Positions 25,142-33,071 of a stretch of 64,000 bases of DNA are shown in pieces. The notes beneath the pieces are model-generated. The model was not told the DNA's origin. It saw only the letters and a program-made list of their open reading frames with translations, and ran no database searches. Position numbers and translations under genes: made by a program. The number at the start of each line of letters is the position of its first letter. The first letter of the stretch is position 1. The stretch lies in contig NZ_JBHSKT010000008.1 of assembly GCF_042657365.1 (NCBI RefSeq), positions 124,001 through 188,000 on the forward strand. The letters run 5' to 3'. Origin of the DNA: Adhaeribacter_A terreus (GTDB lineage: Bacteria; Bacteroidota; Bacteroidia; Cytophagales; Hymenobacteraceae).

Positions 25142-25247
25142 AGTCCCCCTTCGGAGGGGGTTGGGGGAGGACAGGAGAATTATCGGATTTTTATTTGATC
25201 AAATAATTTAAAAATCCTCTCTCAACCCCCTCCAAAGGAAGGGTCAT
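25142..25247. repeat. G-rich inverted repeat
   Basis: Left arm AGTCCCCCTTCGGAGGGGGT continuing TGGGGGAGGA (to 25171); right arm 25214-25247 is a slightly diverged inverted copy. Confidence 0.8.
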
Positions 25248-25270
25248 TTCATTCTAAGAGTAAAAATGCT

Positions 25271-25394
25271 TTTTCGGATATTTTTTATCCGAAAACCACC
25301 TGTAGCGGATTTATTAATCCGCGTGATTGGGGATTTGAGCGGCAAACTCGGGTCAATAGACCCGCCACAGTTCGCTTCCGGATCAATATATCCG
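25271..25394. repeat. Cluster of four short hairpins
   Basis: TTTTCGGATA/TATCCGAAAA (25271-25295), GCGGATT/AATCCGC (25305-25322), CGGGTC/GACCCG (25349-25364) and CGGAT/ATCCG (25379-25394). Three share the CGGAT/ATCCG stem, suggesting decayed copies of one unit. Confidence 0.7.
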
Positions 25395-25469
25395 AAAGAG
25401 CCCCATTATTTTAGAATGAAACGGCCCTACCACCAAAGGGGGACAAAAAAATCTAAATGGTGGTTTAAA

Positions 25470-27005
25470 TTATTCCCACTCAATAGTAGCCGGTGGTTTG
25501 GAGCTGATGTCGTAAACCACGCGGTTCACACCTTTCACTTTATTAATGATCTCGTTCGAAACATCGGCCAGGAATTCGTAAGGCAAATGCGCCCAGTCGG
25601 CGGTCATACCATCTACAGAAGTAACTGCGCGCAAAGCAACTACGCGTTCATACGTTCTTTCGTCGCCCATAACGCCTACGCTTTGTACCGGCAGCAACAT
25701 GGCGCCCGCCTGCCATACTTCATTATACAAGCCTGATTTTTTCAGGTTTGAAATAAAGATGTGATCCACTTCCTGCAAGATCGCTACTTTTTCCGGCGTA
25801 ATATCACCCAGAATACGAATGGCTAAACCCGGACCCGGGAATGGGTGACGGTTCAGGATATTTTCGTCTAAATGCAGCGTTTTACCTACTAAACGAACTT
25901 CGTCTTTAAACAAGGTTTTGAGCGGCTCCACTACTTTTAGTTTCATGAAATCCGGCAGGCCGCCCACGTTGTGGTGCGATTTAATAGTCGCCGAAGGACC
26001 TTTTACCGAAACCGATTCGATCACGTCCGGGTAAATAGTGCCTTGCGCAAGCCACTTGGCGTTTTCTACCAAATGCGATTCCGCATCGAACACATCAACG
26101 AACACTTTGCCGATAGCTTTGCGTTTGGCTTCCGGATCAGTAAGGCCGTTCAGAGCGTCGTAAAAACGTTGTTTGGCATCTACACCTTTCACGTTCAGGC
26201 CCATGTGTTTGTAGCTTTCCAGCACGCTTTCAAATTCGTCTTTCCGCAGTAAGCCGTTGTCTACAAAAATGCAGTACAGATTTTGACCTATTGCCTGGTG
26301 AATAAGCATGGCTGCCACGCTGGAATCTACGCCGCCGCTCAATCCTAAAATTACTTTATCGTCGCCGATCTGTTTTTTCAGGTCATCTACGGTGGTTTGC
26401 ACGAACTGGTCCGGAGTCCAGTCTTGTGAGCAACCGCAGATATGAACTACGAAGTTTCTTAAAAGGGTTTTGCCTTCTGTAGAATGGGTTACTTCCGGGT
26501 GGAACTGGATGCCGTAGGTATCTTCGTTTTGTACTTTATAAGCCGCTACGCGCACGTTTTCGGTAGAGGCCAGCACTTCAAAATTATCGGGAATTTCCTT
26601 GATCGTATCGCCGTGGCTCATCCAGACCGTAGAACCGATGGTAATTTCCTTCATCAGTTTATCGGAGCCGTGCACTTCGGAAAGTTTGGCACGACCGTAT
26701 TCACGGATGGTGGAAGGCAGTACTTCGCCGCCGTTTTCGTGAGCCAAAAGCTGCGCCCCGTAGCAAACGCCTAAAACCGGCATTTTACCAATTACATTGC
26801 CTAAATACGGGTTCGGGTGATCGGCATCGCGCACCGAGCAGGGGCTGCCGGAAAGAATGACGCCTTTTACATTGGCCGTGATAGGCGGCATTTTGTTGTA
26901 CGGATGGATCTCGCAGTAAACGTTGAGTTCGCGGACGCGGCGGGCAATGAGCTGGGTGTATTGCGAGCCGAAATCGAGGATTAGAATTTTTTCTGGCATG
27001 CGCAA
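25470..27005 (-). CDS. guaA: GMP synthase (glutamine-hydrolysing)
   Basis: 511 residues with both domains. Class I glutamine amidotransferase: nucleophile Cys81 in GVCYGAQ, His169 and Glu171 in QFHPEVTHS. ATP-pyrophosphatase: P-loop GLSGGVDSSV (221-230), and the C-terminal dimerisation domain ending VVYDISSKPPATIEWE. It aminates XMP to GMP. The start may be MRMPEKILILDFGSQ or the second Met at residue 3. Confidence 0.97.
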   Translation of the reverse strand: MRMPEKILILDFGSQYTQLIARRVRELNVYCEIHPYNKMPPITANVKGVILSGSPCSVRDADHPNPYLGNVIGKMPVLGVCYGAQLLAHENGGEVLPSTIREYGRAKLSEVHGSDKLMKEITIGSTVWMSHGDTIKEIPDNFEVLASTENVRVAAYKVQNEDTYGIQFHPEVTHSTEGKTLLRNFVVHICGCSQDWTPDQFVQTTVDDLKKQIGDDKVILGLSGGVDSSVAAMLIHQAIGQNLYCIFVDNGLLRKDEFESVLESYKHMGLNVKGVDAKQRFYDALNGLTDPEAKRKAIGKVFVDVFDAESHLVENAKWLAQGTIYPDVIESVSVKGPSATIKSHHNVGGLPDFMKLKVVEPLKTLFKDEVRLVGKTLHLDENILNRHPFPGPGLAIRILGDITPEKVAILQEVDHIFISNLKKSGLYNEVWQAGAMLLPVQSVGVMGDERTYERVVALRAVTSVDGMTADWAHLPYEFLADVSNEIINKVKGVNRVVYDISSKPPATIEWE

Positions 27006-27065
27006 AGGTAATAGATGTGTGCGGTTTTTGCCAAAAGTAGTCTAATGTTTTATTATTATTAATGT

Positions 27066-27094
27066 GTAGAGACGTTGCATTGCAACGTCTCTAC
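27066..27094. repeat. Perfect 14-bp palindromic hairpin
   Basis: GTAGAGACGTTGCA / TGCAACGTCTCTAC with a one-base loop. No T-run, so not a typical terminator; similar GTAGAGACG hairpins recur in many bacterial genomes. Confidence 0.8.
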
Positions 27095-27189
27095 GGTTTG
27101 GTTTAAAATTTATAAGATCCTACACGTTTTGCTTGTATTGTAATAATAATTTCTAAACCCATTCATTCTTAACGCCTTGCATGAAATCG

Positions 27190-27219
27190 TGCTTTTTTCT
27201 TACAAAATCCTACCGTTTT
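27190..27219 (-). repeat. AAAACG palindromic element 20
   Basis: Minus-strand core AAAAACGGTAGGATTTT, arm AAAAAAGC, just upstream of the SRP RNA promoter. Confidence 0.6.
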
Positions 27220-27221
27220 TC

Positions 27222-27253
27222 TTGCATTTCAATTAAAAGTTAGCGTATCTTTG
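27222..27253 (+). promoter_or_regulatory. SRP RNA promoter
   Basis: Bacteroidota-type: TTG at 27222-27224 and -7 box TATCTTTG (27246-27253), spacing 21 bp, four bases before the RNA's first G. Confidence 0.8.
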
Positions 27254-27257
27254 CAAC

Positions 27258-27349
27258 GGCAAATCGGAACGACCAGCTCCTGCTGAACTCCCCCAGGACC
27301 GGAAGGTAGCAAGGGTAGGCGGTTGTAGCGGTGCGATTCTCGGTTTGCC
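27258..27349 (+). ncRNA. ffs: Signal recognition particle RNA (small, 4.5S type)
   Basis: The conserved helix-8 core is unmistakable: CCAGGACCGGAAGGTAGCA then AGGGTA (27293-27317), with the GGAA tetraloop and asymmetric internal loop that bind Ffh. Terminal pairing GGCAAATCG (27258-27266) / CGGTTTGCC (27341-27349) sets the ends. An eight-T run at 27352-27359 terminates it. With Ffh (47128-48465) it forms the SRP that targets membrane proteins. Confidence 0.95.
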
Positions 27350-27427
27350 ACTTTTTTTTGCCCCTTCCATAGCGTTTTCCTCGCGCAAATTCTTTCCTTT
27401 TTCTGCCGTTTTCCTGAAATTAAACCG

Positions 27428-27435
27428 TAGCTTTG
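27428..27435 (+). promoter_or_regulatory. Transaldolase-like gene promoter, -7 box
   Basis: TAGCTTTG matches TAnnTTTG, 30 bp before the ATG at 27466. Confidence 0.6.
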
Positions 27436-27465
27436 CGGCCGGAAAAACCATTCATTTTCAATCTT

Positions 27466-28122
27466 ATGAAATTTTTTGTTGATACCGCAAACCTGAACGA
27501 GATCCGCGAAGCTCATGATCTGGGCGTACTCGATGGCGTAACCACCAACCCAAGCCTGATGGCTAAAGAAGGCATTGCTGGTTACGATGCTGTAATGGCT
27601 CACTACAAAGCGATCTGCGAAATTGTGGACGGCGACATCAGTGCGGAAGTAATTGCTACTGATTACGAAGGCATGATCAATGAAGGCGAAAACCTGGCGC
27701 AACTTCACCCGAACATCGTGGTAAAAGTACCTATGACGAAAGATGGCGTAAAAGCGATCCGTTATTTCAGCCAGAAAGGTATCAAAACGAACTGCACGTT
27801 AGTATTCTCGGCTGGTCAGGCGTTATTAGCTGCTAAAGCTGGTGCTACTTACGTTTCTCCGTTTGTGGGCCGTTTAGACGATATTGCTACCGACGGTATG
27901 CAACTGATCGAGCAGATTGTAGCGATCTATGCCAACTACGGTTACCAGACCCAGGTTTTAGCCGCATCAGTTCGCCACGTAATGCACTTAATTCAGTGCG
28001 CAGAAATCGGCGCTGACGTAGTAACCTGCCCGCTGAACGTAATTACCTCATTGCTGAACCACCCGCTAACGGATTCTGGTTTAGCCAAATTCCTGGCCGA
28101 CCACAAAAAAGTAAACGCTTAA
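27466..28122 (+). CDS. fsa: Fructose-6-phosphate aldolase / transaldolase-like protein
   Basis: 218 residues from the ATG at 27466, the short-form length of the FSA/TalC group. FFVDTANLNEIREAHDLGVLDG contains the family start motif, followed by TTNPSL (26-31), Schiff-base Lys87 in VVKVPMT, NCTLVFSAGQALLAAKAGA, and SPFVGRLDD. The TIM barrel either splits fructose-6-phosphate or acts as transaldolase; short family members do either, so the exact reaction is open. It follows the SRP RNA in the same direction with its own promoter. Confidence 0.9.
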   Translation: MKFFVDTANLNEIREAHDLGVLDGVTTNPSLMAKEGIAGYDAVMAHYKAICEIVDGDISAEVIATDYEGMINEGENLAQLHPNIVVKVPMTKDGVKAIRYFSQKGIKTNCTLVFSAGQALLAAKAGATYVSPFVGRLDDIATDGMQLIEQIVAIYANYGYQTQVLAASVRHVMHLIQCAEIGADVVTCPLNVITSLLNHPLTDSGLAKFLADHKKVNA

Positions 28123-28132
28123 GGTGCAGCCT

Positions 28133-28223
28133 TAATTAGAAATTAAAAATTAGAAATGATTTTTTACTTTCCTGAAATTTTCCGGCGTTTCTGAGAATTT
28201 CTAATTTTTAATTCATAATTGAA
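28133..28223. repeat. Inverted word repeat after fsa
   Basis: AATTAGAAATTAAAAATTAG (from 28133) pairs with CTAATTTTTAATT (from 28200) across a 40-nt loop. It fills the gap between fsa and the next small gene. Confidence 0.75.
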
Positions 28224-28226
28224 GTT

Positions 28227-28430
28227 ATGTATATCATCAAAGTAAAAGGAAAGGCTAAAATTCCGGATTATATTCAGTTGCGCGACGACCATTTTGTGCT
28301 GATCGCGTATTTCCGGGCCGACAGGCCACTTAAAAACCTGGACCGCTACGGGCTGGATGGAAAGGAAGAAGCTTTAGCCGCTTTGATCGAGAGTTTGAGT
28401 TTTGGTAAATTACAGAAGCTGGAATTGTAA
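28227..28430 (+). CDS. Small conserved-looking hypothetical protein
   Basis: 67 residues, MYIIKVKGKAKIPDYIQLRD, then FVLIAYFRADRPLKNLDRYG. An ATG follows the inverted repeat with fsa upstream in the same direction, so it may be co-transcribed. Codon use is like its neighbours and it ends in a terminator. I do not recognise the family. Confidence 0.65.
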   Translation: MYIIKVKGKAKIPDYIQLRDDHFVLIAYFRADRPLKNLDRYGLDGKEEALAALIESLSFGKLQKLEL

Positions 28431-28453
28431 TTTATTATAATGCTTACCTATTA

Positions 28454-28491
28454 AATGCGAAGATCGGTTTTCCGGTTTTCGCATTTTTTTT
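28454..28491 (+). terminator. Terminator after the 67-residue gene
   Basis: AATGCGAA (28454-28461) / TTCGCATT (28477-28484) with inner CGG/CCG pairing and an eight-T run. Confidence 0.85.
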
Positions 28492-28541
28492 GAAGCTGGA
28501 TCGGTAGGAGAGCCTTGTTAGTTCCGGCAAAAATTAGCAGC

Positions 28542-28571
28542 ACTTTTTAAAGCTGAAAGCATAGCATTTTT
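28542..28571 (-). repeat. AAAACG palindromic element 21
   Basis: Minus-strand AAAAATGCTATGCTTTCAGC, arm AAAAAGT. Confidence 0.65.
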
Positions 28572-28657
28572 CGGGCTTTAAATTCATTTTTCGTTCCGTT
28601 TAAAGAATGCATTTTGTTGTTAGCATGGAGCTGGTGCACTTTTACTTTTTGTTTTTG

Positions 28658-28665
28658 TATTTTTG
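28658..28665 (+). promoter_or_regulatory. ftsE promoter, -7 box
   Basis: TATTTTTG matches TAnnTTTG; no clear -33 box at the right distance. Confidence 0.5.
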
Positions 28666-28743
28666 CAATAAAGTTGAACCGAATTCCTTACCTGAAATAC
28701 AAATTTTATATCTTCACATTTCCAAAGTTTTTAATATTTTTTG

Positions 28744-29460
28744 ATGAGCAACGAATTTTCAGCGATCCCGGTAGTAAGTCTGCGCGACGTAATGGTAATG
28801 CAGGACGTACAGACAGTGCTGGAAAAAGTATCGTTTGAAATTGAAAAGGGTGAGTTTGTTTACCTGGTAGGTCGTACCGGCAGCGGTAAAAGCTCGTTGC
28901 TGAAAACGCTCTATGCCGATCTTCCGTTGGCGGCCGGACAAATGAGCGTGGCGGGTTATAATCTTCAGAAACTTGCCCGCAACAAAGTGCCTTATTTAAG
29001 AAGAAAAGTAGGCATCGTTTTTCAGGATTTCCAGTTGCTTTTCGATAGAAGCGTTTCCGAGAATCTTTCTTTTGTATTAAAAGCTACCGGTTGGAAAGAT
29101 AAAAAGAAGATTAAGCAGCGCATTTCGGATGTTTTGATGCGCGTTGGCTTGGATGCTGCGGCCAATAAAATGCCACACCAGCTTTCGGGCGGCGAGCAGC
29201 AGCGCATTGTAATTGCCCGCGCTTTGCTAAATGAGCCCATAATTCTGTTTGCCGATGAACCAACCGGTAACCTCGACCCGGAAGTTACGCGCGGCATTCT
29301 GAAATTATTCCAGGAAATAAACAGTTCGGGCACCGCCGTTTTAATGGCAACGCATAATTACGAACTGATCAACGAAAATCCGCAGCGCATTCTGAAATGC
29401 GAAAACGGCCGTATCCACGATTCTGCGAAGGAAAATTTTACGATCGGGAATGGTTTCTGA
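28744..29460 (+). CDS. ftsE: Cell-division ABC ATPase FtsE
   Basis: 238 residues from the ATG at 28744. Walker A GRTGSGKS (43-50), Q-loop VFQDFQLLFDRSV (92-104, the FtsE-typical FQDFQLL), signature LSGGEQQR (147-154) and Walker B ILFADEP (167-173), followed by TGNLDP. FtsE with FtsX regulates septal peptidoglycan hydrolases. ftsX is not adjacent; instead a glycosyltransferase gene overlaps its 3' end by 11 bp. Confidence 0.9.
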   Translation: MSNEFSAIPVVSLRDVMVMQDVQTVLEKVSFEIEKGEFVYLVGRTGSGKSSLLKTLYADLPLAAGQMSVAGYNLQKLARNKVPYLRRKVGIVFQDFQLLFDRSVSENLSFVLKATGWKDKKKIKQRISDVLMRVGLDAAANKMPHQLSGGEQQRIVIARALLNEPIILFADEPTGNLDPEVTRGILKLFQEINSSGTAVLMATHNYELINENPQRILKCENGRIHDSAKENFTIGNGF

Positions 29461-30349
29461 GTTATCCGTTCTTATACCGATCTATAACCAGGATGTAACC
29501 AGACTGGTGCAAAGCCTGCTGGAGCAATGCCGCAACCTTACCAGTCGTTTCGAAATTCTGCTTTATGATGATGCTTCGGAAGAAAAATTCCGGTATAAGC
29601 ACCGTTTTCTGAACGAAGAACCCGAGATCCGTTACGTGGAAATGCGCAAAAATGTAGGCCGCGCCGCGATCCGGAATTGCCTGGCGCAGGATGCTAATTA
29701 CCGTTACCTGCTTTTCCTGGATAACGACAGCGCTTTGCCCGATGAAGATTTTGTGAAACGTTACTGGGAATGTCCGGAAGAAGCCGATGTGATTATTGGC
29801 GGCACGGTTTACGAACCGGAAGCGCCTTCGGATATGTATATGCTGCGCTGGCACTACGGAAAATTGAGGGAAGAAAAGAAAGCCGCGCTTCGTAACAAAA
29901 ATCCGTACCGGAGCCTGACGCTGAATAATATGCTGATCAGGAAAGAAGTTTATCTAAAGCACCAGCTTAATACCGATCTTTTAGGTTACGGCCACGAGGA
30001 TACGAAATTTGGCTGGGAACTTGAAAAGGCTGCCGTTTCTGTAAAACACATCAATAACCCGGTAATTCACATGGGGCTGGAGCCGGCCGTAGATTTTCTC
30101 AGAAAAACGCGGCAAGCCATAAAAAACCTGTACCAGCTTTACCAAACCCAACCAAATATTTCGGATAGCAAACTGATAAAAAGCTATGAATTGCTGCGAA
30201 AAACGGGCATGGCAAAAGCCTTTTTACTGGCTTTCCGGCCGATGCGCGGCATGATGCTGCAAAACCTGCGTTCACCTAATCCGAATTTAAAATATTTCGA
30301 TCTGTATAAATTGTATTTGTTTACGAGTCAGGCGCTTGGGAAAAGTTAA
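29450..30349 (+). CDS. Family 2 glycosyltransferase
   Basis: 299 residues. GT-A fold: LSVLIPIYNQDVTRLVQSLL (5-24), DDASEE nucleotide-sugar site, then LLFLDNDSALPDEDFV (about 87-102; DXD-like metal motif). Later GTVYEP and GHEDTKFGWEL (about 182-192) resemble the ED/W acceptor region of the family. There are no obvious membrane helices. It is translationally coupled to ftsE. Sugar and acceptor are unknown. Confidence 0.88.
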   Translation: MVSELSVLIPIYNQDVTRLVQSLLEQCRNLTSRFEILLYDDASEEKFRYKHRFLNEEPEIRYVEMRKNVGRAAIRNCLAQDANYRYLLFLDNDSALPDEDFVKRYWECPEEADVIIGGTVYEPEAPSDMYMLRWHYGKLREEKKAALRNKNPYRSLTLNNMLIRKEVYLKHQLNTDLLGYGHEDTKFGWELEKAAVSVKHINNPVIHMGLEPAVDFLRKTRQAIKNLYQLYQTQPNISDSKLIKSYELLRKTGMAKAFLLAFRPMRGMMLQNLRSPNPNLKYFDLYKLYLFTSQALGKS

Positions 30350-30369
30350 TTTTCTGTATTTGAAATCAT

Positions 30370-30407
30370 AAAAAAAACTCCGGCCCATTTCTGAGCCGGA
30401 GTTTTTT
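30370..30407. terminator. Bidirectional terminator
   Basis: ACTCCGGC (30377-30384) / GCCGGAGT (30395-30402) between convergent genes, A- and T-runs on both sides. Confidence 0.92.
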
Positions 30408-30429
30408 GCTTTAAAAACATACCGTTTTT
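30400..30429 (-). repeat. AAAACG palindromic element 22
   Basis: Minus-strand AAAAACGGTATGTTTTTAAA, arm AAAAAACT; overlaps the TAA (30430-30428) of the lipoprotein gene. Confidence 0.7.
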
Positions 30430-31294
30430 ATTTACGATCTTTGGTGCCGTCTACTTTATCTTCGGCCTTTTTGTAAGTGTCTTTAATAGCGGAACCGGTT
30501 TTGCTGGCAGCGTTGCCTACTTTAGAACCACCTTCTTTGGCTGCATCGCCGGTTTTTTCGGCTCCGGTTTTTACGCCTTCTTTTACGTTAGAACCAACTT
30601 TCTCAGCGGTGTTTCCGGTTTTGCTGGCTGCTTTCATGGCCTGGTACTTGGTTTTGGCCTTGCCGATCTCGTATTTATCTTTAGCCGAAAGCTGTTCCTG
30701 AATGGCGTTTTTTCGGTCGTCCAGATCGCTCCACATGGCGTCTACAACCTGCCAGTCGGCATTGGTGTAAGTTTCTTTATTCTCCTGTACTTTGGCTACA
30801 AAATTCTCGTAAGCTGCCCGGATATTTGCCGGCGTTAAGGCATTCAGATCCTCGGCTTTTTCCGGAGTGGTTAAGTACACCGGACGGAGAGAATCGGCTT
30901 TTCCGTAAGAAGCGTACGTAGCGCGGCGGGTTTGCCAGCTGGTATTGTAACGGGTTTTCATTTCCTCGATCTCCGCGCGGCGGGCATCGTCATAATATTT
31001 GGCATTTTTATCGAGGGCGGCTACGCGTTCGTTGTAGGCTTCTTCGCGGTCAGAAATTTCTTCAGTCCAGTCGCGGTCGCTGTCGTACACGTAAGCCGTA
31101 TCGCGTTCTTTTTCGTCTATCCAGTTTTTGAAATTATTGTAAGCTTCTTCGCTTTCATTTTTAATTTCGGTACCGGTATTTTCTACAGTTGTTTCGGTTT
31201 CTACGCGTTCAGATTTAGAACAAGCAGTACTTCCGAAGATCAGTCCGGCGGTTACGAGCAGTGCAAAAGCCTGGCCCTGAAAATTACGTTTCAT
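30428..31294 (-). CDS. Lipoprotein with LEA-like repetitive tail
   Basis: 288 residues. Signal peptide with lipobox GSTAC (Cys25). The middle (about 45-215) is charged and helical, with WIDEKERDTAYVYDSDRDWT and repeated Tyr/Glu/Arg-rich stretches. The last 65 residues are a degenerate repeat of about 11 residues (VGSNVKEGVKTGAEKTGDA and variants) like late-embryogenesis-abundant proteins. Such tails are usually disordered and tied to desiccation or stress protection; that role is inference. No enzymatic motif is seen. Confidence 0.72.
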   Translation of the reverse strand: MKRNFQGQAFALLVTAGLIFGSTACSKSERVETETTVENTGTEIKNESEEAYNNFKNWIDEKERDTAYVYDSDRDWTEEISDREEAYNERVAALDKNAKYYDDARRAEIEEMKTRYNTSWQTRRATYASYGKADSLRPVYLTTPEKAEDLNALTPANIRAAYENFVAKVQENKETYTNADWQVVDAMWSDLDDRKNAIQEQLSAKDKYEIGKAKTKYQAMKAASKTGNTAEKVGSNVKEGVKTGAEKTGDAAKEGGSKVGNAASKTGSAIKDTYKKAEDKVDGTKDRK

Positions 31295-31426
31295 AGTTCT
31301 TTCGTTAAGTTAAATTGTAAAATCCTGATATTTCAGAATTGGGGTTTGTAACGAAAGTTGAAAGGCTTTGTTTCAGAATGGAAATAAAAAGAGTACAATT
31401 ATGCAGCTTCCGAACCTATTAAAACT

Positions 31427-31470
31427 AGAGTTTTCAGGCCGAAAATGGTAGCGTTTTCGGCTCGAAAACT
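31427..31470. repeat. AAAACG palindromic element 23, two-armed
   Basis: AGTTTT, spacer caggccg, core AAAATGGTAGCGTTTT, spacer cggctcg, AAAACT: both arms are present, making a 44-bp imperfect palindrome. It lies after the flippase stop. Confidence 0.8.
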
Positions 31471-31477
31471 ACTATTA

Positions 31478-32956
31478 TTAACGGATGCGTTTCAGCAGGT
31501 TTTTCCAGAAATTGGCTGCATCCGGAGAGGCATTCGATACCAGAATTAATATGCCGTAAAGCATGGAAATGAAAGCAGAGCGAACCGCAATGTCAAGGAA
31601 ATTATTCGGGAGTACCGGAATCAATTCGGAAACGCCAAATACCAACGCTGCAATGGCTACAATGGTTAAAGAGCGCCATACAAAAGGCTGCATGTTAAAA
31701 TGATACCACACAAAAAGCAGCCGCGCCAGGTTAATGGAAACGATGGCCAGCATAGAAGCAAAAGCCGCCCCGTTTATACCATAAAGCGGAATGAAAATAT
31801 AATTGGTGCCAATGGTAATAATAGCCAGTAAAGCATTGAAAAACAGATCGTAGCGGAATTTGTCGGAAGTAAGCAGAATCACGCCGTTCAGGCCGGTGGC
31901 AATATCGAAAAGGCGGGCCAGACCGAGGAAAAAGAAAACGTATTTACCTTCGTTATAAACCTTCGGCATGATGGCAAAAATATTATCAATATTCGCCCAG
32001 ATTCCTATGAAAAGCAAGCTGCCTAAAACCAGGTTTATAGAAGTAACCCGCTGGTAAAGCGATTTTAAAGCCGGCAAATTATGATCGCGCCAATAATCGG
32101 AAACCTGCGGCACCACGATCTTCAGAATAGATTGCGCCGGAATGCGAATGGTGCTGGTAACGAAATTCGCCGTCATGAAAATACCTACCGCATCGAGCGT
32201 GAGGTAATTCAGGATCATGAGCGAATCGATGTTGTTGATGATCACTGAAGAAATGTTGCCGATAAAAGAGAACATGCCGTAACCCAGCACTTCTTTAAAC
32301 GGCCGCACCTTAAAAGCCTGAAAATTCGGGCGGATAAAGAATTGTTTCAGGAAAATAATGTAAGCAGAAAGTACCAGAGCGATAGCGCAGTTTATACCGA
32401 TGTACAGGTACACAAACGTTTCGAAATTGACCCAATTGAAGGCGTAAAGTGCCACCAGCACCGAGGTTAAAACCCGTAGCAAAAGATCCTGCACAAACGA
32501 AGAAACCACGGTTTTGTAAAGCGATTTCAGGTAGGCATCCTGCAGAATGTAAAGCAGTGTGAAAAAAGCCAGCAAAATAATATGGTTGTAATATTTGAGC
32601 AGTAGCGCGGCATCTTCGGCTTTGTAGTATTGCAACACCCAAGGCTTAAAAATAATAACCAGCAGCGTGAGGAGCAGAAAACCGGCCATGGGAATGAGCA
32701 GCAGCATGAAGAAGAAACCCTGGTGCTCCTGCTCTTTATTCCGGTAATAAGGAAAGAATTTAAAGGTCATGTTGGCGAAGCCCAGCGCGGAAAATTGCGC
32801 AAACATGGCCGACACCGAAATGAGTAACTTGGTAAGACCAACCTGATCGGGGGAAAGAAAGTTGGGCATCAGGTAGATCACGTTCACAAAACCCAGCACC
32901 ATGCCAAGGTACGAAACAATGGTATTCTGAATGCCTTGTTTTTTAATTACACCCAC
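31478..32956 (-). CDS. Polysaccharide flippase (Wzx/MATE-like)
   Basis: 492 residues with about 14 hydrophobic segments over the whole length. The N-terminus MGVIKKQGIQNTIVSYLGMV is a common start of Bacteroidota oligosaccharide flippases. It probably moves lipid-linked glycan units across the inner membrane. As the last gene of the leftward Pse cluster it is the likely exporter of a nonulosonate-containing glycan, which is inference from context. Confidence 0.88.
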   Translation of the reverse strand: MGVIKKQGIQNTIVSYLGMVLGFVNVIYLMPNFLSPDQVGLTKLLISVSAMFAQFSALGFANMTFKFFPYYRNKEQEHQGFFFMLLLIPMAGFLLLTLLVIIFKPWVLQYYKAEDAALLLKYYNHIILLAFFTLLYILQDAYLKSLYKTVVSSFVQDLLLRVLTSVLVALYAFNWVNFETFVYLYIGINCAIALVLSAYIIFLKQFFIRPNFQAFKVRPFKEVLGYGMFSFIGNISSVIINNIDSLMILNYLTLDAVGIFMTANFVTSTIRIPAQSILKIVVPQVSDYWRDHNLPALKSLYQRVTSINLVLGSLLFIGIWANIDNIFAIMPKVYNEGKYVFFFLGLARLFDIATGLNGVILLTSDKFRYDLFFNALLAIITIGTNYIFIPLYGINGAAFASMLAIVSINLARLLFVWYHFNMQPFVWRSLTIVAIAALVFGVSELIPVLPNNFLDIAVRSAFISMLYGILILVSNASPDAANFWKNLLKRIR

Positions 32957-33071
32957 GTATATTCTTTATTTTTTGAGGCACAAAAGTACACCAAATTTCC
33001 GGATCGGTTTTGTGGAACTTGTCGAAGAGATTAGTAATGTACTGCGATAATTCCTGTAGCACTAAAATGCT

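Larger units (their letters stand above)
24965..25469. other. 505-bp repeat-dense spacer between guaA and the TPR protein gene
   Basis: No gene is supported. It contains palindromic element 19, a two-armed G-rich inverted repeat and a run of four small hairpins, each listed separately. The promoter for the leftward TPR gene is expected near 24980-25060. Confidence 0.7.
28431..28743. other. 313-bp spacer upstream of ftsE
   Basis: Holds a terminator, palindromic element 21 and an ftsE -7 box; no gene is supported. Confidence 0.6.

Noticed and set aside
25266..25736. Rightward 156-residue open frame over the hairpin cluster and the 3' end of guaA
   Set aside because: Half of it is antisense to guaA and the rest covers palindromic hairpins, so it is not a gene.
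27229..27708. Leftward 159-residue open frame across the SRP RNA and fsa
   Set aside because: It runs antisense to the SRP RNA and to a well-supported gene.
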